Positions 7,776 to 15,645 of a DNA stretch of 64,000 nucleotides are shown here, one piece after another. A program made the translations under genes and the position numbers. Numbering within the stretch: position 1 is the first letter of the stretch; each line of letters opens with the position of its first letter. The notes under the pieces are model-generated. The model was not told where the DNA came from. It worked only from the letters and a program-made list of their open reading frames with translations, and made no database searches. The stretch is from Burkholderiaceae bacterium (GTDB lineage: Bacteria; Pseudomonadota; Gammaproteobacteria; Burkholderiales; Burkholderiaceae_E), in NCBI GenBank assembly GCA_023954045.1, contig JAMLIR010000005.1:62001-126000 (forward strand), in the 5' to 3' direction.

Positions 7776-8603
7776 ATGGCCGGCGAGATCTTCGGCTTCG
7801 ACGCCTTCTCGCCGCGCGAAGTCGCGGCGCGCATCGAGACCATCGGCGTGGCCAAGGCACGCATGCCGCTGCGGACGACGCTGATGCTCGCGGTGCTGGC
7901 CGGCGGCTTCATCGGGCTCGGCTCGATCGCCTTCCTGCTGGTGGCGAGCGACCCGGCCCTTTCCTTCGCCGTCTCGCGCACGCTGGGCGGCGCGGTGTTC
8001 TCGCTCGGGCTGATCATGGTCGTCGTCGCCGGCGCGGAACTGTTCACCGGCAACAACCTGCTGGCGATGGCGTGGGCCGAAGGCAAGGTGGGCGCGCGCG
8101 AGCTGCTGCGCAACTGGATCGTCGTCTGCCTGGGCAACCTGGCCGGCGCGAGCGCGCTGGCCGCCCTGGTGCTGCTCGCCGACACGGCTGCGCTCAATGG
8201 CGGGCTGATCGCGAAGAAGGCGGTCGAGGTCGCCGCGGCGAAGGCCGCGCTGCCCTGGGACGTCGCCTTCGCGCGCGGCGCGCTGTGCAACGTGCTGGTC
8301 TGCCTCGCGGTCTGGATGGCAGCCGCGGGACGCAGCGTCACCGACAAGGTGGTCGCGATCGTCCCCCCGATCGCCGCGTTCGTCGCGCTCGGCTTCGAGC
8401 ACTCGATCGCCAACATGTTCTTCTTTCCGCTGGCGATCGGCCTGCTGGCGAGCGACGCGGCCCTGCTTGCGCTGCCCGGCGCCGAAGCGATCGGCTGGCT
8501 CGCGATGGCGCGCAACCTGGTGCCGGTGATCGCCGGCAACCTGGTCGGCGGCAGCGTGCTGGTGGCGCTGGTGTACTGGGTGATCTACCGCAGGAAGCCG
8601 TGA
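7776..8603 (+). CDS. Formate/nitrite transporter (FNT) family channel
   Basis: A 275-residue inner-membrane protein with about six hydrophobic helices. It carries the FNT hallmarks AGAELFTGNN near residue 86 and GFEHSIANMFFFPLA near 207, the conserved E-H-N arrangement at the pore entry. Family members (FocA, NirC, HSC) pass formate, nitrite or hydrosulfide. The substrate cannot be told here. A nearby sulfur operon makes hydrosulfide worth considering, and anaerobic metabolism elsewhere in the window fits formate or nitrite. It is divergent from the GYD gene; the 259-base gap between them has no site I recognise. Confidence 0.85.
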   Translation: MAGEIFGFDAFSPREVAARIETIGVAKARMPLRTTLMLAVLAGGFIGLGSIAFLLVASDPALSFAVSRTLGGAVFSLGLIMVVVAGAELFTGNNLLAMAWAEGKVGARELLRNWIVVCLGNLAGASALAALVLLADTAALNGGLIAKKAVEVAAAKAALPWDVAFARGALCNVLVCLAVWMAAAGRSVTDKVVAIVPPIAAFVALGFEHSIANMFFFPLAIGLLASDAALLALPGAEAIGWLAMARNLVPVIAGNLVGGSVLVALVYWVIYRRKP

Positions 8604-8640
8604 GCGCGCTGCCGGCCCGACGGGCCGGCAGCGCCGGTGC

Positions 8641-9435
8641 TCAGCGCCCGGCCCGCATTCCGCTGCGCAACTCCTTGCCGACCTCGAGCAGGAAGCGCAA
8701 GGTGTCCTGCGCTTCGGGCTCGCGCATCAGCTGCCACAGCCCGCCCACGCCCCCGCGCGAAGGCGCGGCGCGGCTCGTGCGCTCGGCCGCAGACTCGATC
8801 GCCGCGAGCATGGCCTGGATCCGGCCCATGCGATCGGCGAGATCGGGCAGCGCCTCCGAGAGTTTCTGCAGCGCGCCCGAGCTCTCGAGGCGCTCGAGGA
8901 TGCCGATCACGCGGTCGGCGCCGCCGCGCGCGAAACGGTCGAGCAGCGACAGGCCGTTGCCCACCGTCTCGGTGAGCCGCCCCACCATCTCGTCGGTGAG
9001 CGCGTCCTCGGCCGAGCCGTAGACGCGCGCGAGCTTCACGAGCCGCTGCAGGTCGCCGTTGTTGACCATCTCGGCCAGCGCGGGAATCGCGCGGTCGAGC
9101 CCGGCGCGGTTGACCTGGTCCATCAGCGCCATGCCCTCGCCGATCGTGGCCGAGAGGCGGCCCACCATTTCGTCGGTGAGCGAGTCCTGCGCCGAACTGT
9201 AGACGCGCGCGAGCTGCGACAAGCGGTCGAGGTCGCCGTTCTGGACCATCTGCGCGATGGCCGGAATGGCGCGCGCCAATCCCGCGCGGTTGACCTGGTC
9301 GAGCAGGTCCGCGGCGTCGGCGGCAGTAGCCGCGACGCGCCCGACCATCTCGTCGGTGAGCGCGTCGCGCGCCGCTGCGACGAGGCGCTCGATCTCCGCG
9401 TCGACGGCGCGGGCTTCCCCGGTCTGGGTGTCCAT
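8641..9435 (-). CDS. DUF1641-like protein built of 60-residue tandem repeats
   Basis: A 264-residue soluble, helical protein. The motif TDEMVGR recurs at residues 27-33, 87-93 and 147-153, so the first 190 residues are three tandem units of exactly 60 residues; the first two also share LDQVNRAGL and ARAIPA/DRAIPA blocks. DUF1641 proteins are commonly encoded next to sulfide:quinone reductase-like genes and may be partners or small-molecule binders; their function is unknown. This one follows the SQR-like gene by 14 bases in the same operon and has a GGAGG ribosome-binding site. Confidence 0.7.
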   Translation of the reverse strand: MDTQTGEARAVDAEIERLVAAARDALTDEMVGRVAATAADAADLLDQVNRAGLARAIPAIAQMVQNGDLDRLSQLARVYSSAQDSLTDEMVGRLSATIGEGMALMDQVNRAGLDRAIPALAEMVNNGDLQRLVKLARVYGSAEDALTDEMVGRLTETVGNGLSLLDRFARGGADRVIGILERLESSGALQKLSEALPDLADRMGRIQAMLAAIESAAERTSRAAPSRGGVGGLWQLMREPEAQDTLRFLLEVGKELRSGMRAGR

Positions 9436-9449
9436 GGTGGATCCTCCGG

Positions 9450-10583
9450 TCAGAGCAGGCCGCGCGCCGACGTCCAGTACAGCTTGTTGTACGCCATCTT
9501 GAACCAGTGGACGGCCTTCGTCGGCGGCTTCGGATCGGGCGGATTCAGGTAGTCGAACATCGCGTAGGTCGCGCGGTCTTTCCCGGCCTCGATGAAGCAG
9601 AACACCTTGCCGTCATAGTCGCGCACCGGCGCACCGAGCTTGACGATCGCGGCGATGTTCTCGCCGAGCGCCTCGGCTTCGAAGTGCGCAGTCGAGCCCG
9701 CCTTGCTGATCGGCAGGTTCGTCGTGTCGCCCAGCACGTAGACGTTCTTGCGGCCCTCCATGTTCAGCTGGTGCCGGTGGGTCGGGATGAACCCGCCGGT
9801 GCCGAGGTTGTTCTTCTCGATGACCTCCATGCCGCGATGGGCGGGAATCGAGATCAGCAGGTCGAACGGCGCCTCGGTGCCTTCCTCGCTGCGCACGACC
9901 TTGGCTTTGCCGTCGACTTCCTTGATGTTGAACAGCGTCTCGTAGGTGATGCCCAGCCGCGTCATCTCGGGCGCTGCCCACTTCGCGACGTTCTCGAGGC
10001 TGTGCACCCGGCCGATCGGATACGTGTAGTGCAACTTCACCTTGTCGAGGATGCCGCGGTCCTTGAAGTAGTCGTGCAGCATGAACGTGATCTCGAGCGG
10101 CGCCATCGGGCACTTGTGCGGAACGCCCACCGCGATCACGACGCGGCCGCCCTCGAACTCGCGCAGCCGCCTGAACATCTTCAGCGCGGTCTCTTCGGTG
10201 TAGAAGGTCTCCGAGTTCTCGACGAGTCCCGGGATCAGCTCGGGCACCGGCCGCGAGCCGGTGGCGATCGCCAGGATGTCGTAGTCGAAGGTGCGCCCGC
10301 TCTTCGCCTTCACCTGGTTCTGGTCGAGCAGGAACTGCTCGGCCGGGTCGACGAAGAACTCGATGCCGGGCTCGAGCAGGCTCGCCTGGTCGCGGTAGAG
10401 CTCGTCGGGCGTCACGCGCCCGAACGCGAGGTAGAGGAGCCCGGGCTGGTAGAAGTGCCGCTCCGACGCCGACAGCATCGTGATCCTCGCCTTGCCCGTC
10501 TTGAGCTCGGGCGCCAGCCGCCGCGCGAGGTTGTTGGCCAGGATCGTGCCGCCCATCCCGCCGCCGATGATCAGGATCCGCAT
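9450..10583 (-). CDS. Sulfide:quinone reductase-like FAD oxidoreductase
   Basis: A 377-residue flavoprotein of the SQR/type II NADH dehydrogenase fold. The FAD motif IIGGGMGGTILAN is at residues 5-17, an ATGS segment near 108, and the second FAD motif NVYVLGDTTNLP near 280-291. SQR oxidises sulfide to polysulfide or persulfide and reduces quinone at the membrane. Only two cysteines occur, C158 (PHKCPMAP) and C329 (KVFCFIEAG), matching the redox pair of SQRs but lacking the third cysteine of the classic enzyme. The C-terminus has aromatic residues (HWFKMAYNKLYW) that could form a membrane-contact helix. Operon partners TusA and DsrE support a sulfur role. Confidence 0.78.
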   Translation of the reverse strand: MRILIIGGGMGGTILANNLARRLAPELKTGKARITMLSASERHFYQPGLLYLAFGRVTPDELYRDQASLLEPGIEFFVDPAEQFLLDQNQVKAKSGRTFDYDILAIATGSRPVPELIPGLVENSETFYTEETALKMFRRLREFEGGRVVIAVGVPHKCPMAPLEITFMLHDYFKDRGILDKVKLHYTYPIGRVHSLENVAKWAAPEMTRLGITYETLFNIKEVDGKAKVVRSEEGTEAPFDLLISIPAHRGMEVIEKNNLGTGGFIPTHRHQLNMEGRKNVYVLGDTTNLPISKAGSTAHFEAEALGENIAAIVKLGAPVRDYDGKVFCFIEAGKDRATYAMFDYLNPPDPKPPTKAVHWFKMAYNKLYWTSARGLL

Positions 10584-10632
10584 CGCCGTTCTCCTCTTTC
10601 GTTGGTAGTCGAACCGCTGCTTCAGTGAACCG

Positions 10633-10863
10633 TCACTTCGCCTTCCGCACCGAGATGTGCCAGACGCCCGCCTCTTCGCGCGTGCCGATCAATTCGTGCC
10701 CGACCTTGCGGATCCACTCCGGGATGTCGTTGGCCGAGCCCTTGTCGCTGGAGAGCACCTCGAGTTCGTCGCCGACCTGCGCCATCTTCATCCCGGCGAT
10801 GAGCTCCATCAAGGGGCCGGGGCAGAAGCTCCCCCGGGCATCGATCACCTTCTTCTCGGCCAT
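10633..10863 (-). CDS. tusA: TusA-family sulfurtransferase
   Basis: A 76-residue protein with the family signature CPGP (residues 14-17, FCPGPLMELI), whose cysteine carries persulfide sulfur, and the expected beta-alpha-beta pattern (DELEVLSSDKGSANDIPEW). In sulfur oxidisers TusA passes sulfane sulfur between DsrE-type proteins and downstream enzymes. It lies between the DsrE-like and SQR-like genes with 31 and 49 base gaps and has a GGGAGG site before its ATG. A housekeeping role in tRNA thiolation is less likely in this context. Confidence 0.85.
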   Translation of the reverse strand: MAEKKVIDARGSFCPGPLMELIAGMKMAQVGDELEVLSSDKGSANDIPEWIRKVGHELIGTREEAGVWHISVRKAK

Positions 10864-10894
10864 GGCGCCTCCCGCGCTGTGCGTTGACTGCGTT

Positions 10895-11287
10895 TCAGAA
10901 CGACCAGACCTGCGCGGCGGCCGCGTCGTCGAGGAATTTGGTGAGGCCCAGCGGCTCGGAGAGCCACGGCTCGAGCGCGTCGGGCGCGAGGCCCAGGACG
11001 TCGATCGCCATCGAGCACGGATGGATCTTCGCGTCGCCCAGCGAGACCGCCTGCTCGAACATCGTCCTGAACGGCGGCGCCTTCTTCTCGTCGAGGAGCT
11101 TGCCGAACGGGCCTTCCGCAGGCGCCGCGTCCTGGTTGCCCTTGACGAAGTACTGCAGCGCGTTCATCGACAGGAAAACCGTGACGGCGTCGCCGCTGAC
11201 GGCGCCCACCGCGGCCACCATCGCGGCCATCTGCAGGCGCTCGCGGGATCCCGAGACGACGATGATGCTGATCTGCCTGGCTGCCAT
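10895..11287 (-). CDS. DsrE/DsrF-like sulfur-carrier protein
   Basis: A 130-residue protein with the DsrE fold pattern: [20 protein letters not shown] at the start, [12 protein letters not shown] near residue 36, and a single conserved-looking cysteine in [15 protein letters not shown] near 93. DsrE-family proteins move sulfane sulfur together with TusA, which is the next gene. The start at 11287 (MAARQIS) gives a family-sized protein; a longer in-frame reading upstream is not supported. It heads the four-gene sulfur operon DsrE-TusA-SQR-DUF1641. Confidence 0.75.
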   Translation of the reverse strand: MAARQISIIVVSGSRERLQMAAMVAAVGAVSGDAVTVFLSMNALQYFVKGNQDAAPAEGPFGKLLDEKKAPPFRTMFEQAVSLGDAKIHPCSMAIDVLGLAPDALEPWLSEPLGLTKFLDDAAAAQVWSF

Positions 11288-11447
11288 GAACGATGCCCCC
11301 GGCGTCGACCGGCCTCCGACTGGAGCGCCGAGGAAGAGAGTATTCGACTTCCTCCTGGCCGATGCAAGTCCGGCGCCGCGCCGGGACCGGGACGAATGTC
11401 GCGGTGACGAGCCGCGTTCCGATCGTCCCGGTCGTCCCGGTCGTCCG

Positions 11448-12257
11448 TTACCCGCCGACCTGCTGCACGCGGTGCGAAGCCGCGGGCGCGGGCCAGCCCG
11501 CCTCGGCGCCCACCCGGGCGATCGCCTCGTTCGTGTCGAACCAGACCTGCCAGTAGTGCTCGTTGTTCGTGTACGGGCGCACCGCGATCTGCGGCCCTTC
11601 GAGGGCGAAGTCGAGCAACGACACCTCGGGGGGCGGATCGGCCGCGACATTGGGGATCTTCGCGACCGCGGCCTTCAGCCGCGCGATCGCGTCGAGCGGA
11701 TCGACGCCGTTGGCCAGCTGCGCAACGCGGTCGACGCGGCGCACGGGCAGCGCGCTGAAGTTCTGGATGTTGTCGGAAAACAGCTTGTTGTTGCCGACCA
11801 CGGTCATCACGTTGTCGGGCGTCACGATCGTCGTGCCGAACAGGCCGATCTCCTTGACGGTGCCGATCGTTCCGCCCGCGCTGATGAAGTCGCCCACCTT
11901 GAACGGGCGCAGGATCAACAGGAAGGCGCCAGCGGCGAAGTGGGCGAGCAATCCGCTCCAGGCCACGCCGATCGCGACACCGGCGCCGGCCAGCATCGCG
12001 GCGATCGACGTCGTCTGGATGCCGAAGTAGCCGAGGATGCCGAGCACCAGCGCGATGTTCAGCGCCACCGCGATGATCGAACCCATGTACTTCGTCAGCG
12101 TCGGGTCGACGTCGTTGCGCCCCATCGCCGCCTGGATCAGCGCGATCACCTTGCCGATCAGCCAGCGGCCGACGATCCAGAACGCGATCGCGGCGAGCAC
12201 CTTGATCGTCAGGTCGGTGCCGGTGGTGAGGAGGAACTGCTGGATCTGATCGATCAT
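11448..12257 (-). CDS. Small-conductance mechanosensitive channel (MscS family)
   Basis: A 269-residue membrane protein. Hydrophobic helices cover about residues 15-35, 55-75 and 80-105. The third is the Gly/Ala-rich pore helix ([20 protein letters not shown]), followed by the MscS beta-domain start [13 protein letters not shown] and the [13 protein letters not shown] segment, then a C-terminal alpha/beta domain. It releases solutes when membrane tension rises. The start at 12257 ([10 protein letters not shown]) is preferred over the longer reading because it matches usual MscS length. It is divergent from the flavodoxin gene. Confidence 0.88.
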   Translation of the reverse strand: MIDQIQQFLLTTGTDLTIKVLAAIAFWIVGRWLIGKVIALIQAAMGRNDVDPTLTKYMGSIIAVALNIALVLGILGYFGIQTTSIAAMLAGAGVAIGVAWSGLLAHFAAGAFLLILRPFKVGDFISAGGTIGTVKEIGLFGTTIVTPDNVMTVVGNNKLFSDNIQNFSALPVRRVDRVAQLANGVDPLDAIARLKAAVAKIPNVAADPPPEVSLLDFALEGPQIAVRPYTNNEHYWQVWFDTNEAIARVGAEAGWPAPAASHRVQQVGG

Positions 12258-12375
12258 CGTCGGGGCTCCCGCGCGGGTTTCGATTATGGGATGACGGCGA
12301 TCAACCCGCAATCGGCCGCCGCGATCCATCCTGAGCACGGCGGCGCAGCCCGCCGCGATGCACGTGGAGATTGCG

Positions 12376-12891
12376 ATGGCGAACAGGATCCTGCTGGTCT
12401 ACTTTTCCCGCACCGGGCACACGCGCAAGGTCGCGATGGACATCGCGTCGGCCCTCGGCTGCGACGTGGAAGAAATCCGCGACAGGGTCGGCCGCGGCGG
12501 CCTGGTCGGCTACGCGCGCTCGTCGCTCGAAGCGATCGCTCGGTTCGACACGCTGCTCGCGCAGACACGGCACGATCCGGCCGACTACGACCTGGTCGTC
12601 GTCGGCACGCCGATCTGGTTCTGGAGCCTGTCGAGCCCGGTGCGCACCTGGGCGCGCCGGCATCGCGACGACCTGCGCAAGGTCGCGTTCTTCTGCACCT
12701 GCGGCAGTCCCGGAGGGCAACGCGCGCTCGCGGAGCTCGAGGCGCTGTACGGCAGCACCGTCGCGTCGCTCGCACTCACCGATCGTGAGATCGACGCAGG
12801 GCAGATCGGCTCGAAGGTCGCGACGTTCGTCGAAGGCCTCGCAGCGGGCACTCGACCCCGGGCAAGGACCGCCACGACCGCCAGGGGCTAG
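12376..12891 (+). CDS. Flavodoxin-like protein
   Basis: 171 residues. The FMN phosphate loop YFSRTGHTRKVA is near residues 9-20, and VVVGTPIWFWSLSSPVRTW near 73-91 provides the isoalloxazine-stacking aromatic residues. It would carry one or two electrons or serve as a small flavin reductase in the cytoplasm. The ATG at 12376 has GGAG 8 bases upstream. The stop is 6 bases before the AAA ATPase start, so the two are cotranscribed. The Arg/Ala-rich C-terminal 20 residues are probably disordered. Confidence 0.8.
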   Translation: MANRILLVYFSRTGHTRKVAMDIASALGCDVEEIRDRVGRGGLVGYARSSLEAIARFDTLLAQTRHDPADYDLVVVGTPIWFWSLSSPVRTWARRHRDDLRKVAFFCTCGSPGGQRALAELEALYGSTVASLALTDREIDAGQIGSKVATFVEGLAAGTRPRARTATTARG

Positions 12892-12897
12892 TCCGGC

Positions 12898-14142
12898 ATG
12901 TGGAGCGAGTTCACCGAGGCGCTGCGCGCCCAGCTGAGCAACCAGCTGGTGGCCGGCGCGATCGCCCTGGGGCTGATCGGCGTGGCGGCCGCCGCGCTTC
13001 GCAAGGTGCCGGGCGCAATCTGGTCGCAGCTCAAGCGCGCCTTCGTGATCACCGCTTCGCTCGACAGCCGCAACGACCTGTTCGCCGCGTTCGTCGCCTG
13101 GCTCGACGACCAGCGATTCGGTCAGCGCAGCCGCTGGTTCACCGTCGTGCAGGCGCCCCCGGGAATCGCCGAGGACGACGCCGACACCGATGACGTTCCG
13201 GCGCTGCAGTACAGTCCCGCCCCGGGGTTCCACCTGTTCCTGTATCGCGGCCGCCTGATGTGGATTCAACGCGAGATCGCGATGAACCTCCAGGTCGTGG
13301 AGACCGTCCACCTCGGCGCACTGTTCGCCAGCCGGCGCCTGATGGAGGAGCTGATGGAGGGCGTGGTGCGCCACGCCGGCGCGCGCCGCGCCCACCGGCT
13401 GGCGCTCTACACGATGGATCGCTGGGGCGAGCAGTGGCACCTGGCCGACACCAAGCCGCGGCGCAGCCTCGACTCGGTGGTGCTGGACGAGGGCGTGGCC
13501 CGCCGCCTGCACGACGACGTCCACGAGTTTTTCGACCGGCGCGACTGGTACGCCCGGCTCGGCATACCGTGGCGTCGAGGCTACCTGCTCTACGGGCCGC
13601 CGGGCACCGGCAAGACCAGCGTCGCCTACGCACTGGCCGGCGAGTTGCGGCTGAAGCTGTGTACGCTGTCGCTGACCAATCCGAAGCTGAACGACCACAC
13701 GCTCGCGGACCTGCTGCAGCGCACGCCGCCCCGGTCGCTGATCCTGATCGAGGACATCGACGCCTTCTTTCACGCCCGCGACAAGCAGGACGCGCGCATC
13801 GAGGTGAGTTTCTCGGGCCTGCTGAACGCGCTCGACGGCGTGGCAGCCCAGGAGGGTCGCATCGTCGTGCTCACCACCAACCACCGGGAACGGCTCGACG
13901 CCGCGCTGATCCGTCCGGGGCGCATCGACGTCGAGGTCGAACTGGGCAACGCGACCGCGTCGCAACTCGAAGGGCTGCTGCTGCGCTTCCATCCCGAGGC
14001 GGGCGAGCGGGCGGCGCGGCTCGCGCACGAGTACCCGTCCAGGTCGCTTTCGCCCGCGCAGATCCAGCAGATCCTGATCGCGGCGGACAGCGTGGACGAG
14101 GCGGAGACCATGCTGCGCGGGGCCTGGCAGGGAACGACGTAG
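12898..14142 (+). CDS. BCS1-like membrane-anchored AAA ATPase
   Basis: A 414-residue protein. A hydrophobic segment at about residues 18-35 (LVAGAIALGLIGVAAAAL) precedes a roughly 200-residue middle region and one AAA module: Walker A GPPGTGKTS near 239, Walker B LILIEDIDAFF near 280, sensor 1 VVLTTNH near 323, and the LIRPGRID arginine-finger motif. This order resembles mitochondrial BCS1, which moves a folded iron-sulfur protein across a membrane; bacterial relatives are poorly studied. Pairing with a flavodoxin suggests a redox-protein client. The call rests on motif order and the LIRPGRID block. Confidence 0.7.
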   Translation: MWSEFTEALRAQLSNQLVAGAIALGLIGVAAAALRKVPGAIWSQLKRAFVITASLDSRNDLFAAFVAWLDDQRFGQRSRWFTVVQAPPGIAEDDADTDDVPALQYSPAPGFHLFLYRGRLMWIQREIAMNLQVVETVHLGALFASRRLMEELMEGVVRHAGARRAHRLALYTMDRWGEQWHLADTKPRRSLDSVVLDEGVARRLHDDVHEFFDRRDWYARLGIPWRRGYLLYGPPGTGKTSVAYALAGELRLKLCTLSLTNPKLNDHTLADLLQRTPPRSLILIEDIDAFFHARDKQDARIEVSFSGLLNALDGVAAQEGRIVVLTTNHRERLDAALIRPGRIDVEVELGNATASQLEGLLLRFHPEAGERAARLAHEYPSRSLSPAQIQQILIAADSVDEAETMLRGAWQGTT

Positions 14143-14144
14143 CG

Positions 14145-15065
14145 TCAGGGGTCGTTCACACCACGCGGGCGCCTTCGCCCGTCGCGCAGCGCGGTGAGCG
14201 CATCGAGCAGCACGCGCACCCGCATCGGCACCATCCGGTTGCCCGGCATCACCGCGTGGATCGGCATCGCCGGCGGCCGATGCCGCGCCAGCACCTCGAC
14301 CAGGCGCCCGGCGGCAATCTCGTCGGCGGCCATGTAGTCGGGCACCTGCGTGAGGCCCAGGCCGAGCACCGCCGCCTGGACCATCGCCTCGCCGTCGTTG
14401 AAGCGCGAGCCTCCGGCGGGGCGCAGCGCGACGGTTCGTCCGTCGAGGGCGAACTGCTGCGGCCGGTCGCGCCCGCGGCCGGGGAGCCGGAACAGGACGT
14501 GCCGGTGCCCGGCCAGCGCGTCGAGCGAGCGCGGCGTGCCGTGCTCGCGCAGGTACGACGGCGCGGCGACCAGGATCAACTGCTGGCTCGCGAAGCGCCG
14601 CGCCACCAGCGACGAGTCGTCGAGCTCGCCGGCGCGGATCGCGACGTCGACGCCGTCCTTCACCAGGTCGACGTAGGCGTCGGACAGGCGCACGTCGAGC
14701 TCGAGCGCCGGATGCTCGCGCTCGAGCCGCGCGAGCAGCGGCAGGATCACCTTGCGTCCGTAGACGATCGGCATGTCGATGCGCAGCGTGCCGCTCGCGG
14801 CGGCGCGCGCGCCGGCGGCCTCGGACTGCAGCTCCTCGAGCTCGGCCAGCACGCGCTGGCAGCGCCGGAACAGCCGCTCGCCGTCGACGGTCAGGCTCAC
14901 CTGCCGCGTCGTCCGGTGGAACAGCCGCAGGCCGAGCGAGGCCTCGAGCCGGCCCACCGCCTTCGCGACGGTCGACGGGGTCGTGCTCAGCTCGCGCGCG
15001 GCGGCGGCGAATCCGCCGCGCTTGGCGGTCTCCGAGAAGGCCAGCAGCGTCTGAAGGCCGTGCAC
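14145..15065 (-). CDS. LysR-family transcriptional regulator
   Basis: 306 residues with an N-terminal helix-turn-helix (FAAAARELSTTPSTVAKAVGRLE, residues about 19-41) and a LysR substrate-binding domain (GTLRIDMPIVYGRKVILPLL onward). It starts at a GTG (15065-15063) and is divergent from the cupin gene, so it most likely controls that gene and itself through the palindrome at 15117-15139. The inducer is unknown. The last 15 residues are Arg-rich and not part of the domain. Confidence 0.85.
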   Translation of the reverse strand: MHGLQTLLAFSETAKRGGFAAAARELSTTPSTVAKAVGRLEASLGLRLFHRTTRQVSLTVDGERLFRRCQRVLAELEELQSEAAGARAAASGTLRIDMPIVYGRKVILPLLARLEREHPALELDVRLSDAYVDLVKDGVDVAIRAGELDDSSLVARRFASQQLILVAAPSYLREHGTPRSLDALAGHRHVLFRLPGRGRDRPQQFALDGRTVALRPAGGSRFNDGEAMVQAAVLGLGLTQVPDYMAADEIAAGRLVEVLARHRPPAMPIHAVMPGNRMVPMRVRVLLDALTALRDGRRRPRGVNDP

Positions 15066-15116
15066 GGCGTCTCCGGTCGGGGTCGGTCGGCGTCGGGCGG
15101 GCGCACCGGGGCGCCG

Positions 15117-15139
15117 ATTGCCGAAATTGTTTCGGCAAT
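15117..15139. promoter_or_regulatory. Perfect 23-base palindrome between LysR and cupin genes
   Basis: ATTGCCGAAA and TTTCGGCAAT are exact inverted repeats separated by TTG. The site lies 52 bases upstream of the LysR GTG and about 114 bases upstream of the cupin ATG. Length, symmetry and position fit the recognition site of the divergent LysR regulator, though no binding data exist. Confidence 0.75.
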
Positions 15140-15253
15140 GTTAATCCATCGCCGCGCATTCTCAATCGATCCCGGGCGCGGAATACTGGCGACGCTCGTG
15201 GCGCCGCGGGTACACGCATTCACCCCTTCAATCGCATCTTCAGGAGCATTGCC

Positions 15254-15631
15254 ATGTACGTGATCGAACAAGCCCGCCCCGTCGCGATGTCGCTGCCCGG
15301 CATCGAGCACGCGACCTGGGTCGGCCATGACGACGGCCTTCAGCAGCTCTCGATCTGGCGCCAGTCGATGGCGCCGGGGACGGGAACGCCGCCGCACAGC
15401 CACGACTGCGACGAGGTCGTGCTGTGCCTGGCCGGCCACGGCGAACTGCACGTCGACGGCGAGGTGCACCGCTTCGGCGCCGACTGCACGCTGGTGCTGC
15501 CGCGCAACCGCACGCACCAGTTCTTCAACGTCGGCGAGATCCCGATGGAGACGATCGGCATCCTGGGCGCGACGCCGGTCGTGACCCGCCTGCCCGACGG
15601 GACCGAGCTCGACCTGCCCTGGCGCAGCTGA
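15254..15631 (+). CDS. Small cupin protein
   Basis: A 125-residue single-domain cupin. Motif 1, PPHSHDCDEVVLCLAGHGEL near residues 46-65, holds the metal-binding His-His-Glu; motif 2, LVLPRNRTHQFFNVG near 78-92, provides the last His. Such proteins are metal-dependent dioxygenases, isomerases or ligand sensors; the substrate is not evident. It has no operon partner on its strand and is the likely target of the adjacent LysR regulator. Confidence 0.78.
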   Translation: MYVIEQARPVAMSLPGIEHATWVGHDDGLQQLSIWRQSMAPGTGTPPHSHDCDEVVLCLAGHGELHVDGEVHRFGADCTLVLPRNRTHQFFNVGEIPMETIGILGATPVVTRLPDGTELDLPWRS

Positions 15632-15645
15632 GCGGCGGGCGGGCG

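Noticed and set aside
8959-9373. Regular DNA repeats that could look like a small repeat array
   Set aside because: The repeat unit is 180 bases, in frame, and encodes the 60-residue repeats of the DUF1641 protein; it is not a CRISPR.
11425-11446. Short tandem GTCCCGGTC repeat near the MscS gene end
   Set aside because: Only about two and a half copies of a 9-base unit in GC-rich DNA; too little to call a functional element.
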